DNA from: Whitmania pigra
Taxonomy: Eukaryota; Annelida; Clitellata; Hirudinida; Haemopidae
Direction of reading: 5' to 3'
Assembly (NCBI GenBank): GCA_021613335.1
Contig: JAJTWR010000266.1
Location: 3,615,001 to 3,679,000, forward strand
DNA length: 64,000 bases
The position numbers were made by a program, and so were the translations under genes. Shown piece after piece: positions 59,350 through 64,000 of this stretch; the stretch's first letter is position 1, and each line of letters opens with the position of its first letter. The notes beneath the pieces are model-generated. The model searched no databases, was not told the origin of the DNA, and was given only the letters and a program-made list of their open reading frames with translations.

Positions 59350-62300
59350 TTCACTCATTCACTCGCCTTTCCTCTCGTTTCGATTCGGGGTTCACTTGCT
59401 TTTAAGAGATGGATGGAAGGGAAGATGAAGGAATAATTTATGAAATCGTTCAAAGTAAGGAATTTCAAAGCGGCTCTCAGCCTGCCTGCAGCTCTCTTAA
59501 AAATGTCTCCTCGGGAAGCAGCAGAAGAGCTCGACAGATAATAGTGAGACCGTCTCCTTAATTAAACGCAGATCCAGAAAAGATGTGAGAATTCTACTCC
59601 TCGGCTGAGGAGCATTCCTCAGAGTTCGGAGAGGTAAAGTAAAACACAATCACTTTAGAATCACTTGTTTCTCTTCTTCACAATAAAACCAACAACAACA
59701 AAAGCAACAACATCGAGTGGCGGCATTTGATGACATTTCAGGGAATTTCTCGAGGGCCATCGAATCGAAATGAACGCGAGTATTTTTATTTTTCATTTTG
59801 AGAAATACTGAAATATTGAAAAACAATTGTTCCGAATTCAATTAAGATCGACGTCATCGTTTATCATTTCCCTTCCGTCTTTTTGGTGACATCGCGGCAC
59901 AATTTCTAAACATTCTCACAGCAAAAGCATTGAAGATGTTCGCGATATGAAAACCAGATGATGATAGACGTGCGATTTCTTAAGTTTGCAATCATCATCG
60001 CCGTGTTGACGACAGCTTTTGAAACTCGGAATTCAAAGTCCAAACCAGGAGAAGTTGCCTCTAGGCTGTCAGGCATCTTCAAAGAAAAATGTTTCAAAAA
60101 CGAATTCTAAAAAGTCGCATTAAAATAATAAAAATAGAGAAAAAAACTTTGAAAAATGATTTCAGTTTTCAACGATTTCTTCGCTCGAACAAAGTTTAAA
60201 GAACACCGTTGCTTCAAAACAACAATTAATTGCTGACTTCATCTGTACCTTCTTTTGAGAATAACATTGTATTAACTTTTTAATGATTTCACATAATTAC
60301 GGTCATAACAAGTCATATTAACTTTACTATGATTTCAGATAATTGGGCAGAATTAAGAAATGTTAGAGCAAATCGCACGTAAAGAAATTAATTAATTAAT
60401 AATTCTCTTCATTCAATATTGCGTCGATGTTTGGTAACCTCGTAATGACCAGGAAATTATCATAATGACCTGTTTCTTGGAAGAAATTCTCACAGCGTGT
60501 TTCTTAATAACCACGATCAACCAATTAGTACACAATCAACGAACAACCAATTAAAGCAATTAGGCATATAAACAGTTACGAAGATTGCATTATCTTACAG
60601 ACACTTACTGCTCCATGGCATTACATTCAACTTTGGTTACGCAACCAAGTCGCCATGGTAACGATGGAATAACCACAAAAGATCCGACACGGATCACAAT
60701 TAGCGGCCGACGAAGAGGTGTTGCTGAATCAATCAGATGGAGGTTATCACAAAGACTGAACATGAAAGGACGAGGAATTGAATGATTAATGAGGCGGTGG
60801 GCGTGGCCAGGATGGAATTGGAAAGGGCGTGGCAATGGACCCGTGCCTTATCTCCAGGAGCGAACGAAAGCGGAGTGCAACTTCACGCTTGGCAGGTCAC
60901 ATGTCGCACCTGTTTCATCGCGTATCAAAACAAAGTGAAGATGTTCAAATTATGAACGATGCAAACGACTTCTCTTACTAGCGGTCATTGTGGTTTACCG
61001 CTTCATCAACCTTAGAAAACCAATCGATACAGGTGCACGAATAAAAGTTTCCGATTTACGCCAGGAGACTGACTGACCTCAGAGATAAAGTCAGACACTT
61101 TGAAGTCTTCAATGACCGATAAGACACGACGACACCTTTGTTTCATTTCGATGTTGTTGCTGTTGTTGTTGTGGCTGTTCATATTAATTGTTGATTCGAT
61201 AATTAAGGATTGCTGTATTTTAGAGGTTTGTCATCATTTCAATGGCCGGTTGAACTATTTGATGATTGAATTTCTCAAGAGGTCGTGGTTGAAATCAATC
61301 AACGAAGGATTCAATTCTCCCCAAACTTAATGCATTCGATTCGGACCATTCCTAAGATATCTTACACTGAAGGTGATGATTTCGCGTCAATCTTCGATTA
61401 AAAAGTTCCACGTCAAGGAGTGAAACAGGACCATCGGAATACGTCGACTATTCATTCATTAATTCATTTGTTCACTTATTCATTTGTTCACTCATTCATT
61501 CATCCATTCATTCATTCAATCCCTCACTCGCTGATTCATTTCTTAATTCACCCACTCACTCATCTATACTTCCAACCACCAATTTACTCCTGATGGATCC
61601 CTCAGGAATTGCGTGCTCCATATTTTGCCAACGATGCGGGGTCGTCCATATTTATCATTCTCGAAATCAGGAGTCTTTATTTTGCCTCCTTCCGAGAGTT
61701 CGCGCCCTCTTCAATCACGTGACACGAACGGGTAGTTGTCAAGCAATTGAGCGTCCTTAACGACTGAACGAGATATTCAATCAAACAATCAACCACCGCC
61801 TAGGAGTCAATCAACACACCTGAACACTGGAACGATTAGTTTTCAATTGTCTTCAAGAACAGGTAAGTGGAACCTGTCAACTAGGGAATGATCTATAGAG
61901 CGAGGAATGAAAGAGCGTGCAAATGAATGAATGAATGAATGAATGAAAGAATAAGGAAAAATTCTTTAATCGTTTACGTAGCACTCGATGATGGCTGCTC
62001 CTTCGTCAAAGTGCAGGGTATTGTTACAGGGGTCACTGACCTCACGTGATGTGTGACATGTTTGGGTCTCAGCTTCTTTCAATTGCCAAGCAGACGTTAA
62101 AAGATACAAAGACAAAACATGCCGGTGCGGATCGAAAGAATGCCGGGACCATCTCACAACTTACAAGAATCGCATTAAAGCCTCCACTCAACATCTGATG
62201 ATCTCCATGGAGACTGACCTTTGACATGACCCGGATAGGAACCGCCGTGCGTTTTCGCATCTGCAAATTGTTAAGCTGCACGATAATTAAAAGTTTCGAT

Positions 62301-63036
62301 AAAATTTGTCCCATTCCAGACTTGGACGAGAGTTTGTAAACCATCAATTTTTGCACTAACTTCGAAAACTCAAAACCACGACCCTCCCTCAGATGCAGGG
62401 TAATTGACCCGAGTTGACCCTACGAGACCACGCCAGGTTTTGAACTCGGGGCGTGTTGAACAGTCTTCGAGATATCCAGTTCGGCACGTTCCATTCGTTT
62501 CCATGGCTTCAATGGCTCCAGGCCACCACCGGATGAAAACTTTGATGACCGCTTGCGGATCGGTTATCAATTTCCAGTTAATTCCTTTCCATCCAACACG
62601 AGGTAATTAATCGCTTTCCTCCGATGCTCCTTCTTTCTATTCCTCGGGTGAAGTTGATTGGAACGTGGAAGAAATTGTGGAATTATATTTCTTGTTTATG
62701 TTCGTTGCTTAATTTTATTAATTAATCATTTGTTTTTATTAATCACCAAAATTTCTATGAAATTAATATTCTATCTCAACTTCATGACGATATTTGCCCA
62801 CAAAGTTGGTTAAGAATCACTATTCCAGATACTGTCTCTGACGTTAGTCGACCAATTCATAATTCAACATTCGTGTTTCCCGCCCTAACCGTATGATTCA
62901 CTCATTCATTCATTCATTCATCCATTCATCCATCCATCATGCATTCCACTAATTTCCATCACGGGTTTGGACCCGGATCTTGGATGTTTCTGGAGGAAAT
63001 GTCGATGAGTCACGGTGTCATAGCGTGAGTTCGTGG

Positions 63037-63073
<37 letters not shown>

Positions 63074-64000
63074 GAGGAAGAGGAGGAGGAGGAGGAGGAG
63101 GAGGAGGACGATGACGGAGATGTTATGATGATTGTTGTGCTGTTGATAAGTTCAGCGAAGGTTCAATTTGTTGACGTTGGTGCTAAACAAAGTGCTGAAA
63201 CGTAATAACGTATTGAGCGTGAAAGATTAATGCCAGCGCCGTTGAAGATGATAACAATGATGAAATCGATTATGTTATCATAACAGTAATGACATCGATT
63301 CTTTTACTATCTTTCCTATAATTACATCGACACCAATTATTCTTCAGAAGTTAACAAAGCGAAACAATCTTATCAAAAATTTGTTTACAACTTAACAACT
63401 TCTCCTCTTTCCCCGGATCACAAAAGGGGATCACGGAGGGCAGGCAACTTCAAAGCCGTGGATTGCAGAGGCACCCAAGCGACATTCTCACGTTTCAAGT
63501 CATTTCCATGTTCAACATCATTCTGAGTCAAAGGTTTCCGTTAGAAGTCGTCGGCTGTAAATTTTCAGCATCAGCAGCAGTTGATGCATCCTTCAGTCGA
63601 GGGGAATGAAATGATGGAAAGATCGGAAACTGTCACATTTTCTCAGATGTGTTTGCAGACTCGAACGTAAATAGCCCAAGGCGCTGGAGAAGTAACTGCT
63701 GAAGAAATGGATGGTTGAGTTACGACCAGTCTCCATTACTTGAGTTATAAATTCCACACTTGTCAAGCAAAACAAAACAAAAGCTGCAATTCTATACCGA
63801 TGCTAACAGTGGTGCAATTCTTATTTCAATTCTTACTCTTTCTCTTGCATTAATTCACTTATTTGAAATTTAAAAAAAAAATTAATTTTAAAAACATTTG
63901 TATTAAAAAGTGGTTTCCGGTCATTTTAGTTACACCTGTATCACAGGTGGTCCTTGTTTATATTCTATTGTTGGTCTCGTGTTTACCTTAGGAGCGAAAG
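59350..64000. other. Gene-poor region with simple repeats
   Basis: Contains ATTC arrays (about 61450-61520 and 62900-62940), a GAAT array (61922-61947) and a GAT/GAG array (63042-63108). No coding exon, RNA gene or transposon could be supported. Confidence 0.5.
63042..63108. repeat. (GAT)n(GAG)n compound microsatellite
   Basis: About ten GAT triplets, then GAGGAA and a run of GAG triplets. Confidence 0.95.

Overview
The window is eukaryotic: AT-rich DNA with many small exons, GT-AG and a few GC-AG introns, AATAAA signals, long trinucleotide arrays and decayed transposons. The conserved genes (an SLC26 sulfate-type transporter, a TMUB-type ubiquitin-like membrane protein, a C2H2 zinc-finger regulator) point to an animal, most likely a bilaterian invertebrate. 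I cannot name the phylum. No rRNA, functional tRNA or CRISPR was seen. All gene models below were built by hand from splice signals and reading-frame continuity, without transcripts or database searches.

Layout. 1-3636: low-complexity repeats. 3650-6260 (+): a three-exon secreted peptide precursor with a Tigger/pogo transposon fossil in its second intron. 7194-17350 (-): a complete 19-exon SLC26A11-like transporter (697 aa, phases consistent throughout), convergent with the peptide gene. 18430-18644: a possible tiny gene. 19843-21934 (-): exons of an unidentified gene, then a complete unidentified 248-aa gene. 23394-23606 (-): a 70-aa single-pass membrane ORF. 23758-24359: a hAT-like remnant.

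24300-44400 is the most unusual part: a tandem array of four copies (A, B, C, D) of a 13-exon leucine-rich gene that I do not recognise. A (25830-29727) is intact (522 aa). B (33074-36157) carries a frameshift and a nonsense codon. C (38482-41771) is a very recent duplicate of A with a 1-bp exon-2 deletion that a neighbouring GT donor could neutralise. D is a 5'-truncated relic. A SINE sits in A but not in C, so it arrived after the duplication. A near-intact non-autonomous LTR element (30369-32250) with a SAP-domain ORF and a tRNA-Leu primer site sits between A and B.

45288-46329 (-) is the two-exon TMUB-like gene. 46330-54738 is long and gene-poor. A CCAAT/TATA promoter at 54739-54788 probably drives the zinc-finger gene, whose coding exon is 57227-58693. 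From 59350 to the end I see only low-complexity, non-coding DNA. There is no evidence that the genes act in one pathway. The shared theme is local duplication, decay and repeat insertion around otherwise ordinary housekeeping and regulatory genes.
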